A stretch of 16,329 bases of DNA from Planctomycetales bacterium (GTDB taxonomy: Bacteria; Planctomycetota; Phycisphaerae; SM23-33). The DNA lies in assembly GCA_030642005.1 (NCBI GenBank), contig DAOWOP010000044.1:1-16329 (forward strand), given 5' to 3'. Below the pieces are notes generated by a model. It was not told where the DNA came from and did no database searches. It saw only the letters and a program-made list of their open reading frames with translations. Position numbers and translations under genes: made by a program. Position 1 is the stretch's first letter. Each line of letters starts with the position of its first letter. Shown piece after piece: positions 7,818 to 14,005 of the stretch.

Positions 7818-7932
7818 TTCGCCGCGAACAACGCGAACAAAGATTAAACCAAAAGAAACAAAAAAATTCGATTTCGAGCGAATAGTTTTTTACCAAATAA
7901 ATCTGTTTTGGTTCGCGTTGTTCGCGGCGAAT
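7817..7932. repeat. Inverted-repeat element with 22-bp perfect arms filling the mrp-transferase gap
   Basis: ATTCGCCGCGAACAACGCGAAC-type arms at 7817-7838 and 7911-7932 are perfect reverse complements (22 of 22). They flank a 72-base AT-rich core that holds a second short pair (AACCAAAA near 7847, TTTTGGTT near 7906). The left arm begins on the last base of the mrp stop codon and the right arm ends six bases before the next ATG. As RNA it would form a very strong stem that could terminate, attenuate or protect. As DNA it has the shape of a miniature inverted-repeat element, with no target-site duplication obvious. A diverged copy of the left arm occurs at 13817. Confidence 0.92.
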
Positions 7933-7938
7933 AAACCT

Positions 7939-8559
7939 ATGAACAGAACATACGAAATAACCAAGCGGGTCTTTGATTTCGCCGCTGCTGCTGTGGGGCT
8001 GGCGGTCTCAAGCCCTTTTATGCTGATTTTTTACCTTCTGGTGCGTTGCACCAGTAAAGGCAGGGGCTTTTATATTCAGGACCGCGTCGGCAAAGACGGG
8101 GCGATTTTTCGGATGATAAAGTTTCGCACGATGCGGGCGGACCACAAACACGACCCGGACCCGACAATTGTAATCACAGACGATCACGAAGCCGTTACGC
8201 CGGTGGGGCGGTTCCTGCGGAAATTCAAACTCGACGAGGCTCCCCAACTGTTCAACGTCCTTGCCGGTCAGATGTCGTTGGTCGGGCCCAGGCCCACCGT
8301 GCCCGAACAGGCGGCTGAGTACGGCGATTTCGAACGCCGCAGGCTGGGAGTCAGACCCGGCATCACCGGCATGGCACAGGTCAACGGCGGAACGGGCCTG
8401 ACCTGGCCGGAACGAATCGAGTGGGACATCTATTACGTCGAGCACCACTGCTGGATGATGGACGTGAAAATCCTTTTCCGAACAGTCGTCAGTCTGGCCG
8501 TCGGAACCGAAAAAAACGTTCACCGATTCCGTGATGTGCGCGCCGAAGAAAAGACATGA
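7939..8559 (+). CDS. Bacterial sugar transferase (polyprenol-phosphate phosphoglycosyl transferase)
   Basis: This family moves a sugar-1-phosphate from a UDP-sugar onto undecaprenyl phosphate at the inner membrane, the first step of many exopolysaccharide or O-antigen pathways. The 206-residue size is the single-domain PglC/WcaJ-C-terminal form. Seen are an N-terminal KRVFDFAAAAVGL...PFML hydrophobic re-entrant helix (about 10-35), the RVGKDGxxFxMIKFRTM block, the catalytic Asp99-Glu100 dyad in KLDEAPQL, SLVGPRP (113-119) and RPGITGMAQVNG. The ATG at 7939 is chosen because the protein then starts at the family's N terminus; the frame open further upstream only reads the inverted repeat. No Shine-Dalgarno is visible, because the inverted repeat occupies that space. 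No other glycan gene is nearby, so the sugar is unknown. The gene converges with ykgJ-like, leaving two bases between stop codons. Confidence 0.93.
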   Translation: MNRTYEITKRVFDFAAAAVGLAVSSPFMLIFYLLVRCTSKGRGFYIQDRVGKDGAIFRMIKFRTMRADHKHDPDPTIVITDDHEAVTPVGRFLRKFKLDEAPQLFNVLAGQMSLVGPRPTVPEQAAEYGDFERRRLGVRPGITGMAQVNGGTGLTWPERIEWDIYYVEHHCWMMDVKILFRTVVSLAVGTEKNVHRFRDVRAEEKT

Positions 8560-8561
8560 CA

Positions 8562-8951
8562 TTATCGCGCGGGTTTTCGCCCCAGATGTTCGTCGAGTTC
8601 TTCGGGCGTGGAGATCATCACGTCGTAGAATTCGCCGTAGTGTTCGCAATCGGGCGGGTTATGCTCTCGGCAGCGTTTGGGACGACGGTCGTAAATCGTG
8701 CAGAAGTTGTCCTCGTCGAGGTACATACACCGGCCCTGGATAATCCGATGCCACCGATAAGAGCGGATAAAGACGCGGATGGTGTCGTACTGCAATTCCC
8801 ACTTCAGTTCGTCGATGTCGTCGCGGGTCCGTGGCTTGGTGATGTGCATGACAAGGTCATGGCAGCACTTGGCGGGACAGCCGTTGCATTCGTCAACTGT
8901 GCGCTTTTTATTGCGTTTCTGCGTTTTCTTTTTTGTTTTTTTCGATGTCAT
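8562..8951 (-). CDS. YkgJ-family cysteine-cluster (zinc/iron-chelating) protein
   Basis: The 129-residue protein carries eight cysteines in the YkgJ/UPF0153 arrangement: C22, C25, C29, C30 (CNGCPAKCC), C75, C84 (CTIYDRRPKRC motif), C94 and C102. Members are predicted metal or Fe-S cluster binders of poorly known function. The first 18 residues are Lys-rich (KKTKKKTQKRNKK) and probably an extension. The start at 8951 lacks a Shine-Dalgarno and no better Met exists downstream before the cysteines. The gene lies 143 bases beyond the HAD hydrolase stop, separated by a heptamer array and a small hairpin, so co-transcription is uncertain. Confidence 0.85.
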   Translation of the reverse strand: MTSKKTKKKTQKRNKKRTVDECNGCPAKCCHDLVMHITKPRTRDDIDELKWELQYDTIRVFIRSYRWHRIIQGRCMYLDEDNFCTIYDRRPKRCREHNPPDCEHYGEFYDVMISTPEELDEHLGRKPAR

Positions 8952-8996
8952 GGTTGTGTACGGACGAAGAATATTTTTGTAACGTCAAAGACACGC

Positions 8997-9010
8997 CTCG
9001 CTGAAGCGAG
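8997..9010. repeat. Short hairpin CTCGC-TGAA-GCGAG
   Basis: A five-bp GC-rich stem with a TGAA loop lies between the HAD hydrolase and ykgJ genes. No T-run follows it on either strand, so a terminator call is not supported. Confidence 0.5.
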
Positions 9011-9042
9011 CACGCCAACAGATTTCAGATAACCCCTACTGA

Positions 9043-9094
9043 TTACCAGTTACCAGTTACCAGTTACCAGTTACCAATTACCAATTACCAATTA
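9043..9094. repeat. Heptamer tandem array TTACCAG/TTACCAA, seven units
   Basis: Four TTACCAG units (9043-9070) and three TTACCAA units (9071-9091) are followed by a partial TTA, ending exactly where the minus-strand stop codon of the HAD hydrolase gene begins (9095-9097). Read on the coding strand the units are TAATTGG then TAACTGG. Because seven is not a multiple of three, a TAA appears in every reading frame within three units. The clean block switch from G to A in the last base suggests stepwise duplication. Confidence 0.95.
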
Positions 9095-9982
9095 CTATTC
9101 CACCCACGGCGGTTTTTCGGGCAGGTGGGCGTTGAACTCGGCGATTAGTTCGTCCTCGTATTTACCCGCGTATTGACCGGCGAAGAACTTATCGGCAGCC
9201 TCCTCGAAAAACCGCTTCCACGAGGCAGCCTCATCGCCGGGGTTAATTGGGTAAAACAGGGCGTCGTTTGCCTTGGCAGCCTTCATGTCACCGGGTGCGT
9301 CGCCGATCATCAGTATCTTGTCGGCCTCATACTTTCCGCCGGCGGCGTACTGGAGGTGCTCGGTCTTGGAACCCATCTCCTGCCCGCAGATAATGTGGAC
9401 GTACTGTGCGATGTCGTGTTCGTCCCATTCCCGCTTCAGCGCTTCGCCCGGCGTGCCGGAACAGACGATGGCGTCAGCCGACTCGGCTATTTTCCCCAGA
9501 CTCTCGCGGAGGTGTGGGAACGGCGGGACGCCGCGAACGATTTTTTTGACGTCGGCATTGACGGCATGGGACCATTCAAGCGTCTTTTTGAGCACCTCGT
9601 CGTTGTTTTCGGTAATTTTGGCCTCGAGGGTCGGGTTACCCAGTTTGGTCTCTTCGGCGATCCACTTCCGTAGCGAATCAACCTGCGGAGCCTTGTAGCC
9701 TCGCTCGACGGCCTTGGGGTGTTCAGCCAGCAGGTCAAGCGTCAACGTCAATGCGGGAAAGCGGTTAACGCCACGCCACTTGCTGTAAAGGTTGACGAAT
9801 TCAGCCACGTCGCGGGCGAACCGGCTGACGGCCTGGAGTTCCCAACTGTTAATAATGTTGGGAATGAAACACTCCTTGTGCTTAATCTCCATCGAATCGA
9901 ACGCACACCCGTCCGAATCAATACCGACGAAAAATTCCTTCGTCTTTTTCAGCGCCTTCAGCGTCTCAACCGGGTCTGCCAT
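9095..9982 (-). CDS. HAD-superfamily hydrolase (probable phosphatase)
   Basis: HAD enzymes hydrolyse phosphate esters through an aspartyl-phosphate. In 295 residues all four motifs are visible: I, Asp22 and Asp24 in VGIDSDGCAFD; II, Ser175 in IVCSGTP; III, Lys206 in GSKTEHL; IV, GDAPGD at 227-232. The long helical insert between motifs I and II (about 35-150) is a cap domain, so a small or medium metabolite is the likely substrate. The start is well fixed: AGGAG complementary to 9989-9993 lies six bases before the ATG, and part of that site comes from a heptamer repeat. It follows uxaE by 97 bases on the same strand, suggesting a role in sugar-acid metabolism, for example dephosphorylating a ketose or uronate derivative. 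The substrate cannot be read from the sequence. Confidence 0.88.
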   Translation of the reverse strand: MADPVETLKALKKTKEFFVGIDSDGCAFDSMEIKHKECFIPNIINSWELQAVSRFARDVAEFVNLYSKWRGVNRFPALTLTLDLLAEHPKAVERGYKAPQVDSLRKWIAEETKLGNPTLEAKITENNDEVLKKTLEWSHAVNADVKKIVRGVPPFPHLRESLGKIAESADAIVCSGTPGEALKREWDEHDIAQYVHIICGQEMGSKTEHLQYAAGGKYEADKILMIGDAPGDMKAAKANDALFYPINPGDEAASWKRFFEEAADKFFAGQYAGKYEDELIAEFNAHLPEKPPWVE

Positions 9983-9992
9983 TTTGTACTCC

Positions 9993-10013
9993 TATTTCCA
10001 ATTTCCGATTTCC
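9993..10013. repeat. Heptamer array, three units, supplying the HAD gene's ribosome site
   Basis: On the minus strand three units GGAAATC, GGAAATT, GGAAATA occur in a row (10013 down to 9993) and run into GGAG. The AGGAG Shine-Dalgarno of the HAD hydrolase uses the final A of the last unit and a fourth, diverged GGA. A 10-bp inverted match also exists between TTTCCAATTG at 10009-10018 and CAATTGGAAA at 10081-10090 at the uxaE stop. Confidence 0.75.
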
Positions 10014-10079
10014 AATTGTATCTCTCGAAGGTCGTCAACCTGTTCGGAGGCTTACTTTGCTTTTGTTGTCGGCTTCTTG

Positions 10080-11546
10080 TCAATTGGAAATTGAAAATGG
10101 TTTCACGTGTCGTCCAAGATGTTTTTCCAGGACGGCGTAGTGCGCCTCTTCGTCTGCTTTCAGTGCGGCGCGGATTCGTGCGCCGAATTGCTCGCCGTCG
10201 TCGGCTGTCAGGACCGACCCGAATGTAACGTGCAGCACCTGGCGAGCGTCGAAGTCGTCCAGCAGCCCCGGCAATTGCTCGTTTTTCAGCGAATCGGCCG
10301 GCGGGACTTTCGTTACATCGGCTGAGACGTGATACGTAGCCTTGTCTGTTTCGTATCGCTCGCGTGCGAAGTCGAGGATTTCGCCGAACAGGTCCGGGTC
10401 GGTCGCGGCGATTGCTCGCAGGGCTTCGAGGTAACTCGTCCCGGCCGTCTTGACGTGGACATACCGCCCGGCAAGGTCGGCGATGATCGGGTAAATGCTG
10501 AACTTGTCGGAGCCGGAGTGGATAGAAATCTTGTACGGCCCGAGCGCCTTGGCGACGGCGACGTGCTCGGCGAACGAGGCGGCGAATGCGTCCAGGTCGC
10601 CGATGTAATCGACGCCCTTCTCGAACCGCCCGACGAATCGCGGCGCCAGAGCAACCCATTCGACGCCCAGACGCTTCAGTTCGGTCGCGAAGAAAAAATG
10701 CTCCGCCGGGGTTGTAGGGGTTTCGGTTTCATCTACGGAGATTTCCACCTCGACCGGCCCGCCGGCGACAGACTTGAGATGCCGGAACATTTTGGCGACA
10801 TGGACGACGGCCTTGCCGTACTTGGCTGCGGCGCGAAGGAGGATTTCTTCATCAAACGTGATTTCCCCCCCGTCCATATTGAAGGTTTTTCCGATGTATC
10901 TGCCGGTCAGGTCGGCGGTATCTGTCTCCATTTCCGACAGGCCGATGGCGGCGACCTTCTCGGCCAGGACGTTGGACGGCTCGGAATCCGCATCATTGTC
11001 CACGTAAGCGCCGGGGTCGATTGTGAACATTGTAAAACCGGCTTTGACTGTCCGGTCGATGTCCTCAAAAGTTTGCAGGTGGTCCGCATCAGATCCGAAG
11101 CCCTGCTTAAAACCTTCCTGGAGTACGCCCCACGTAGCCGAGTCCATCACGCCGTCGGGCGTTCGCTGCGTTCGTGACATCTCGCGGATCGACTGCTGGG
11201 CGAGGAACACGCCAAGTCCGCTTCCGGCGACCGCGCGGATATGCCCCGGCGTCGCCAGCCCCAGCCGGTCGCCAAGTCCGACGCTCTTGATTAGTCCGAG
11301 ACACCTCGGAGAAGTCCACGGAAGCGATTTTCGTATAACCAGGGCGTTCGCGTGGTCTGTCGGGCCTACGATAATCGGCTTGCCGTTCAGTTCGCCGACT
11401 TTTTCGCCTGCGATGCCGCCGTTACCGACCGAGGCTATCAATTTTTCCACTCCCCGCCGGCCGAGGAAATACGTTACATCGCCGGCACTAACTATGCTGG
11501 ATTCATAAACCTTCAGTCCCGTCAGTTTTTTCAGTTGGTCAATCAT
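10080..11546 (-). CDS. uxaE: Tagaturonate epimerase family protein (UxaE)
   Basis: UxaE, first described in Thermotoga, interconverts D-tagaturonate and D-fructuronate in galacturonate catabolism, using a metal. The 488-residue protein fits the family in length and content: VGPTDHANALVIRKSLPW, the GLGVFLAQQSIREMSRTQR segment, the FTIDPGAYVDND segment, VEISVDETETPT (acidic/metal candidates), LAPRFVGRFEKGVDYIGD, and the KISIHSGSDKFSIYP motif near 343-353. Recognition is from memory of the family. ATG at 11546 is chosen: AAGGA at 11553-11558 (complement) sits about seven bases upstream, whereas the five-codon longer TTG start has no site. Other uronate genes (uxaC, kdgK) are not seen in the window. 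A 37-codon ORF overlaps its start. The HAD hydrolase follows. Confidence 0.85.
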   Translation of the reverse strand: MIDQLKKLTGLKVYESSIVSAGDVTYFLGRRGVEKLIASVGNGGIAGEKVGELNGKPIIVGPTDHANALVIRKSLPWTSPRCLGLIKSVGLGDRLGLATPGHIRAVAGSGLGVFLAQQSIREMSRTQRTPDGVMDSATWGVLQEGFKQGFGSDADHLQTFEDIDRTVKAGFTMFTIDPGAYVDNDADSEPSNVLAEKVAAIGLSEMETDTADLTGRYIGKTFNMDGGEITFDEEILLRAAAKYGKAVVHVAKMFRHLKSVAGGPVEVEISVDETETPTTPAEHFFFATELKRLGVEWVALAPRFVGRFEKGVDYIGDLDAFAASFAEHVAVAKALGPYKISIHSGSDKFSIYPIIADLAGRYVHVKTAGTSYLEALRAIAATDPDLFGEILDFARERYETDKATYHVSADVTKVPPADSLKNEQLPGLLDDFDARQVLHVTFGSVLTADDGEQFGARIRAALKADEEAHYAVLEKHLGRHVKPFSISN

Positions 11547-11652
11547 ATTTCTGTCCTTCAATCCGCCGTTCGACTCTGCTCCCCTCGGCTTCGCTCGGCG
11601 GCGGGTACGGCAGGTAATCGTCCTGTGCGTAACGTTTTTTCGACTTTGACAT
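11539..11652 (-). CDS. Possible 37-residue leader ORF overlapping the uxaE start
   Basis: An ATG at 11652 opens a frame starting MSKSKKRYAQDDYLPYPPPS and ending GQKYD, with its TGA at 11539-11541, eight bases inside uxaE. Termination next to the uxaE ATG would permit translational coupling. Upstream AAGAGA is a weak ribosome site. The middle portion (SEAEGSRVERR) is encoded by a CGAGCGAAGCCGAGG-type sequence reminiscent of dispersed repeats, which argues for chance. It starts 49 bases after the hicA stop. Treat as unproven. Confidence 0.3.
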   Translation of the reverse strand: MSKSKKRYAQDDYLPYPPPSEAEGSRVERRIEGQKYD

Positions 11653-11701
11653 TCGGTTGTTCTCTTAAGGAAAGTTGGGTGGGTAAATCCGCCACGCCGG
11701 A

Positions 11702-11881
11702 TCAGTCCAGCCCCAGATATTTACGGATATGCTTTGCCAAAGCGTTGTCAATTTCCCTGTGTCGTGGAACCGGCTGCTTTTGTCCGGTCGCGGGGTTGGC
11801 GTAAAGATCGTGATTGGCGCCATGCCTGACGAGAACACATCCATCCTTTTCCAACTGGCGGACGAATTGTTTTCGTTTCAT
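11702..11881 (-). CDS. hicA: HicA-family mRNA interferase toxin
   Basis: HicA toxins fold like a double-stranded RNA-binding domain and cleave mRNA using a histidine. This 59-residue protein begins MKRKQFVRQLEKDGCVLVR, then shows the family's GANHDLY segment with the likely catalytic His24 and a conserved ending, PVPRHREIDNALAKHIRKYL. The length is typical (about 55-80). Its ATG overlaps the hicB stop codon (ATGA at 11881-11878), so translation is coupled to the antitoxin. The hicB-then-hicA order is the reverse of the best-known hicAB of E. coli. No frameshift is visible and the toxin appears intact. Confidence 0.92.
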   Translation of the reverse strand: MKRKQFVRQLEKDGCVLVRHGANHDLYANPATGQKQPVPRHREIDNALAKHIRKYLGLD

Positions 11882-12069
11882 ATCGCGATTGCCTTGAGTT
11901 GATGTTCGGTCGGCACATCGTCCATAGCCATCAGGAGGTAGGCTTCTCTGATATTGGCCTCCAATTCTTCAAGCGTTTCACCCTGCGTCATTATCTCCGG
12001 ATGCTCCAGGAGTTTGCCAAGCCAGAACTTCTCCCCTTTCCAGTAAACCATTGTCATGTTGGTGTTCAT
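11878..12069 (-). CDS. hicB: HicB-family antitoxin, short form
   Basis: HicB binds and blocks HicA. From the ATG at 12069 the product is 63 residues: a partial RNase-H-like fold of beta strands (MTMVYWKGEKFWLGKLLEHP), then the signature MTQGETLEELEANIREAYLLM. There is no C-terminal helix-turn-helix or ribbon-helix-helix domain, so DNA binding and autoregulation may need another protein or may not occur. The start is supported by AGGAG (complement of 12079-12083) nine bases upstream. The frame remains open to 12126, but that part overlaps the predicted promoter. hicA follows with a four-base overlap. Confidence 0.92.
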   Translation of the reverse strand: MNTNMTMVYWKGEKFWLGKLLEHPEIMTQGETLEELEANIREAYLLMAMDDVPTEHQLKAIAI

Positions 12070-12101
12070 TCTGCTTTTCTCCTGCTTCACTATACACTCG
12101 T

Positions 12102-12131
12102 AGTATAATCGAGTTCGGAGAACCATTTCAA
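12102..12131 (-). promoter_or_regulatory. Predicted sigma-70 promoter of hicBA with overlapping inverted repeat
   Basis: On the minus strand TTGAAA (12131-12126) and TATACT (12107-12102) are separated by 18 bases, each one mismatch from consensus. The expected transcript starts about 25-30 bases before the hicB ATG and includes its AGGAG. The -10 element is one arm of a small inverted repeat, TATAC (12091-12095) and GTATA (12103-12107), a possible operator. The -35 abuts a stem-loop. Confidence 0.5.
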
Positions 12132-12148
12132 TCAGGCGTTGCCTGATT
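12130..12148. repeat. Perfect 8-bp hairpin AATCAGGC-GTT-GCCTGATT
   Basis: Eight-base perfect arms (12130-12137, 12141-12148) with a three-base loop lie between gnd and hicB. On the minus strand it follows gnd by about 63 bases and ends within the hicBA -35 region. It could serve as a gnd transcript-end hairpin (though no T-run follows) or as a regulator binding site. Confidence 0.65.
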
Positions 12149-12175
12149 TATCGACTGCGGTGCGATTCTTCAATT

Positions 12176-12210
12176 CGCAATCCACAATCCGCAAACCGCA
12201 ATCCGCAATC
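12176..12210. repeat. Heptamer tandem array CGCAATC, five units, after gnd
   Basis: The five units on the plus strand are CGCAATC, CACAATC, CGCAAAC, CGCAATC, CGCAATC. On the gnd coding strand the unit reads GATTGCG, beginning one base after the gnd stop codon (12212-12214). The unit differs from the other heptamer arrays of the window. Confidence 0.9.
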
Positions 12211-12211
12211 G

Positions 12212-13660
12212 TCAGGCTGTGTACGTGCTTGCGGTGGTGTCTCCGCCGGTGCCGGTCCAGTCTGTGTGGAAGAACTCGCCTCGCGGCTTATCGGTGCGTT
12301 CGTACGTATGCGCGCCGAAGTAGTCCCGCTGTGCCTGGAGGAGGTTGGCCGGCAGGCGCTCGGAGCGATAGCCGTCGTAGAACGCCAGGGCCGAACTGAA
12401 TGCGGGTACCGGCACGCCGAGGCGGACGGCCTGGACAACCACCCGCCGCCAGGCCGACTGGGCCTTGCGGACGGCAGAGCGGAAATAGGGCACAAGCAAC
12501 AGATTCGTCGGTTGGGTCTTTTTGCTGTATGCGTCCTTGATCCTGCCGAGGAACTGGCTTCGGATGATGCACCCGCCTCGCCACATCAGCGCGATCCCAC
12601 CGTAATTGAGGTTCCAGCCGTATTCGGCCGCCGCCGCCCGAAGCAGCATGAAGCCCTGTGCGTAGGAGATAATTTTGCTGGCGTACAGCGCCTGGCGGAT
12701 GTCCTCGACGAACTTGGCGCGGTCGCCTTTGAATGTTCGTTTCGGTCCGCGGAGTTTTTCCGAGGCTGCGACACGCTCGTCCTTCAGCGCCGACAGGCAC
12801 CGCGCGAAGACCGCCTCGCCGATAAGCGTCAGCGGCATACCCATCTCCAGTGCGCTTATGCCCGTCCATTTGCCCGTGCCCTTCTGCCCGGCGGTGTCGA
12901 GGATTACATCGACCATGGCCTGTCCGGTTTCCGGGTCTCTCGCCGCGAGGATATCGCGTGTAATCTCGATGAGGTAACTGTCCAGTTCGCCGGTGTTCCA
13001 TTCGGCGAATGCCTCGGACATTTCCGCCGGCGTCATTCCGACAGCCTTCATCAGCGAGTACGCCTCGCAGATGAGTTGCATGTCGCCGTACTCGATGCCG
13101 TTGTGTGTCATTTTGACGTAGTGGCCTGCGCCGTTTTCGCCGACCCAGTCGCAGCAGGGCGCGCCGTCGGCCTTTGCGGCGACGGCCTGGAAGATGTCTT
13201 TGACGTGCTGCCATGCGTCCGGGCTTCCGCCGGGCATTATGCTGGGTCCGTGGCGTGCGCCTTCCTCGCCGCCGGAGACGCCCGTGCCGATGTAGAGCAG
13301 GCCCCTGGACTCGACGTACTCGCAGCGGCGGATCGTGTCGTTATAGTTGCTGTTTCCGCCGTCGATGATGATGTCGCCGGCCTCCAGGTGCGGTATGACC
13401 TTCTCAATGAAGGCATCGACCGGCTGACCGGCCTTGACCAGCAGCATCACCCGTCGAGGATGTTTCAGCGCAGCGACAAACTCCTCAATAGAGTGCGCGC
13501 CGATGATATTCGTGCCCTTAGCGCCGCCGGTAAGAAAATCATCCACCTTGCTTACGGTGCGGTTGAACACAGCCACGGTGAAGCCGTGGTCGTTCATATT
13601 CAGTACGAGGTTCTGACCCATCACGGCCAGGCCAATTAATCCGATGTCCGCCTGCGGCAT
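12212..13660 (-). CDS. gnd: 6-phosphogluconate dehydrogenase, decarboxylating (long form)
   Basis: Gnd oxidises and decarboxylates 6-phosphogluconate to ribulose 5-phosphate with NADP+ in the oxidative pentose phosphate pathway. The 482 residues match the long (about 470-480) E. coli-like class. Visible are the GLAVMGQNLVLNM nucleotide-binding loop with VFNRT, IDGGNSNYNDT, GTGVSGGEEGARHGPSIMPGG, the catalytic KMTHNGIEYGDMQ (Lys/Asn/Glu), DTAGQKGTGKWT, and the C-terminal QRDYFGAHTYER...FHTDW. The start at 13660 has AAAGGA about eight bases upstream. The gene is preceded by a heptamer array and tRNA-Leu, and followed by another array and hicBA. No glucose-6-phosphate dehydrogenase gene is seen in the window. 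Confidence 0.98.
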   Translation of the reverse strand: MPQADIGLIGLAVMGQNLVLNMNDHGFTVAVFNRTVSKVDDFLTGGAKGTNIIGAHSIEEFVAALKHPRRVMLLVKAGQPVDAFIEKVIPHLEAGDIIIDGGNSNYNDTIRRCEYVESRGLLYIGTGVSGGEEGARHGPSIMPGGSPDAWQHVKDIFQAVAAKADGAPCCDWVGENGAGHYVKMTHNGIEYGDMQLICEAYSLMKAVGMTPAEMSEAFAEWNTGELDSYLIEITRDILAARDPETGQAMVDVILDTAGQKGTGKWTGISALEMGMPLTLIGEAVFARCLSALKDERVAASEKLRGPKRTFKGDRAKFVEDIRQALYASKIISYAQGFMLLRAAAAEYGWNLNYGGIALMWRGGCIIRSQFLGRIKDAYSKKTQPTNLLLVPYFRSAVRKAQSAWRRVVVQAVRLGVPVPAFSSALAFYDGYRSERLPANLLQAQRDYFGAHTYERTDKPRGEFFHTDWTGTGGDTTASTYTA

Positions 13661-13678
13661 TTGTTTTTCCTTTCTATC

Positions 13679-13706
13679 TGATTGCTGAATGCTGATCGCT
13701 GATTGC
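13679..13706. repeat. Heptamer tandem array TGATTGC, four units, between tRNA-Leu and gnd
   Basis: The four units are TGATTGC, TGAATGC, TGATCGC and TGATTGC. Read on the minus strand, the array begins about eight bases after the tRNA-Leu 3' end and ends 18 bases before the gnd ATG. It just precedes the AAAGGA ribosome site. Confidence 0.88.
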
Positions 13707-13713
13707 TATTTTA

Positions 13714-13795
13714 TGCGAGGGACAGGACTCGAACCTGCACCCCTTTCGGGACCAGGACCTAAACCTGGCGCGTCTGCCAATTCCGCCACCCTCGC
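13714..13795 (-). tRNA. tRNA-Leu (anticodon UAG)
   Basis: The minus strand folds as a class II tRNA of 82 bases without CCA. Acceptor GCGAGGG pairs with CCCTCGC and the discriminator is A. The anticodon stem CCAGG/CCTGG has loop TTTAGGT, giving TAG (reads CUA). A long variable arm TCCCGAAAGGGG and T-arm CAGG-TTCGAGT-CCTG are present. TATGCT lies about a dozen bases upstream and could be its -10. The gnd start is 53 bases downstream, so the tRNA and gnd could share a transcript. Confidence 0.97.
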
Positions 13796-13816
13796 GCGAA
13801 CTCGCGTAGCATATCA

Positions 13817-13880
13817 GCCGCGAACAACGCAAACAAAAAGAAATAGGCAAAGAAAAACGGGACGAACAGAAAAGTTCGCG
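13817..13880. repeat. Decayed copy of the 7817-7932 inverted-repeat element
   Basis: GCCGCGAACAACGCAAACAA at 13817-13836 matches the left arm and its inner edge at 7820-7840 with one mismatch. An A-rich core then ends in GTTCGCG (13874-13880), which can pair with CGCGAAC (13819-13825). The right arm is thus truncated. It lies between tRNA-Leu and the VWA gene. The remainder up to 14005 shows no other structure. Confidence 0.65.
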
Positions 13881-14005
13881 ATGACTTCCGGCAGCGGTTA
13901 TTGAAAAGCGGCGAATTCTTTGGGATACTCTACAGGATAGCCGCCTTGCGCTGCGTGCAGGTCGGCGCCCCGGCGGAGCGACGGCGAAAGGAAAGGAGAT
14001 GGATC

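Noticed and set aside
7672..7938. N-terminal extension of the sugar transferase
   Set aside because: The extension overlaps mrp in another frame and then reads the inverted repeat. The family N terminus begins at the 7939 ATG.
8997..9010. Terminator for the HAD hydrolase transcript
   Set aside because: The stem is only five bp and is not followed by a T-run on the minus strand.
9043..9094. Possible CRISPR array
   Set aside because: Units are seven bases with no spacers, and there are no cas genes anywhere in the window.
12266..13639. 457-codon plus-strand ORF
   Set aside because: It lies wholly antisense to gnd, whose family motifs are complete. Its composition is that of a mirror frame in GC-rich DNA, and it has no recognisable domain.
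13689..13904. 71-codon plus-strand ORF containing GTGLEPAPLSGPGPKPG
   Set aside because: It is the antisense translation of tRNA-Leu, a well-known spurious ORF type.
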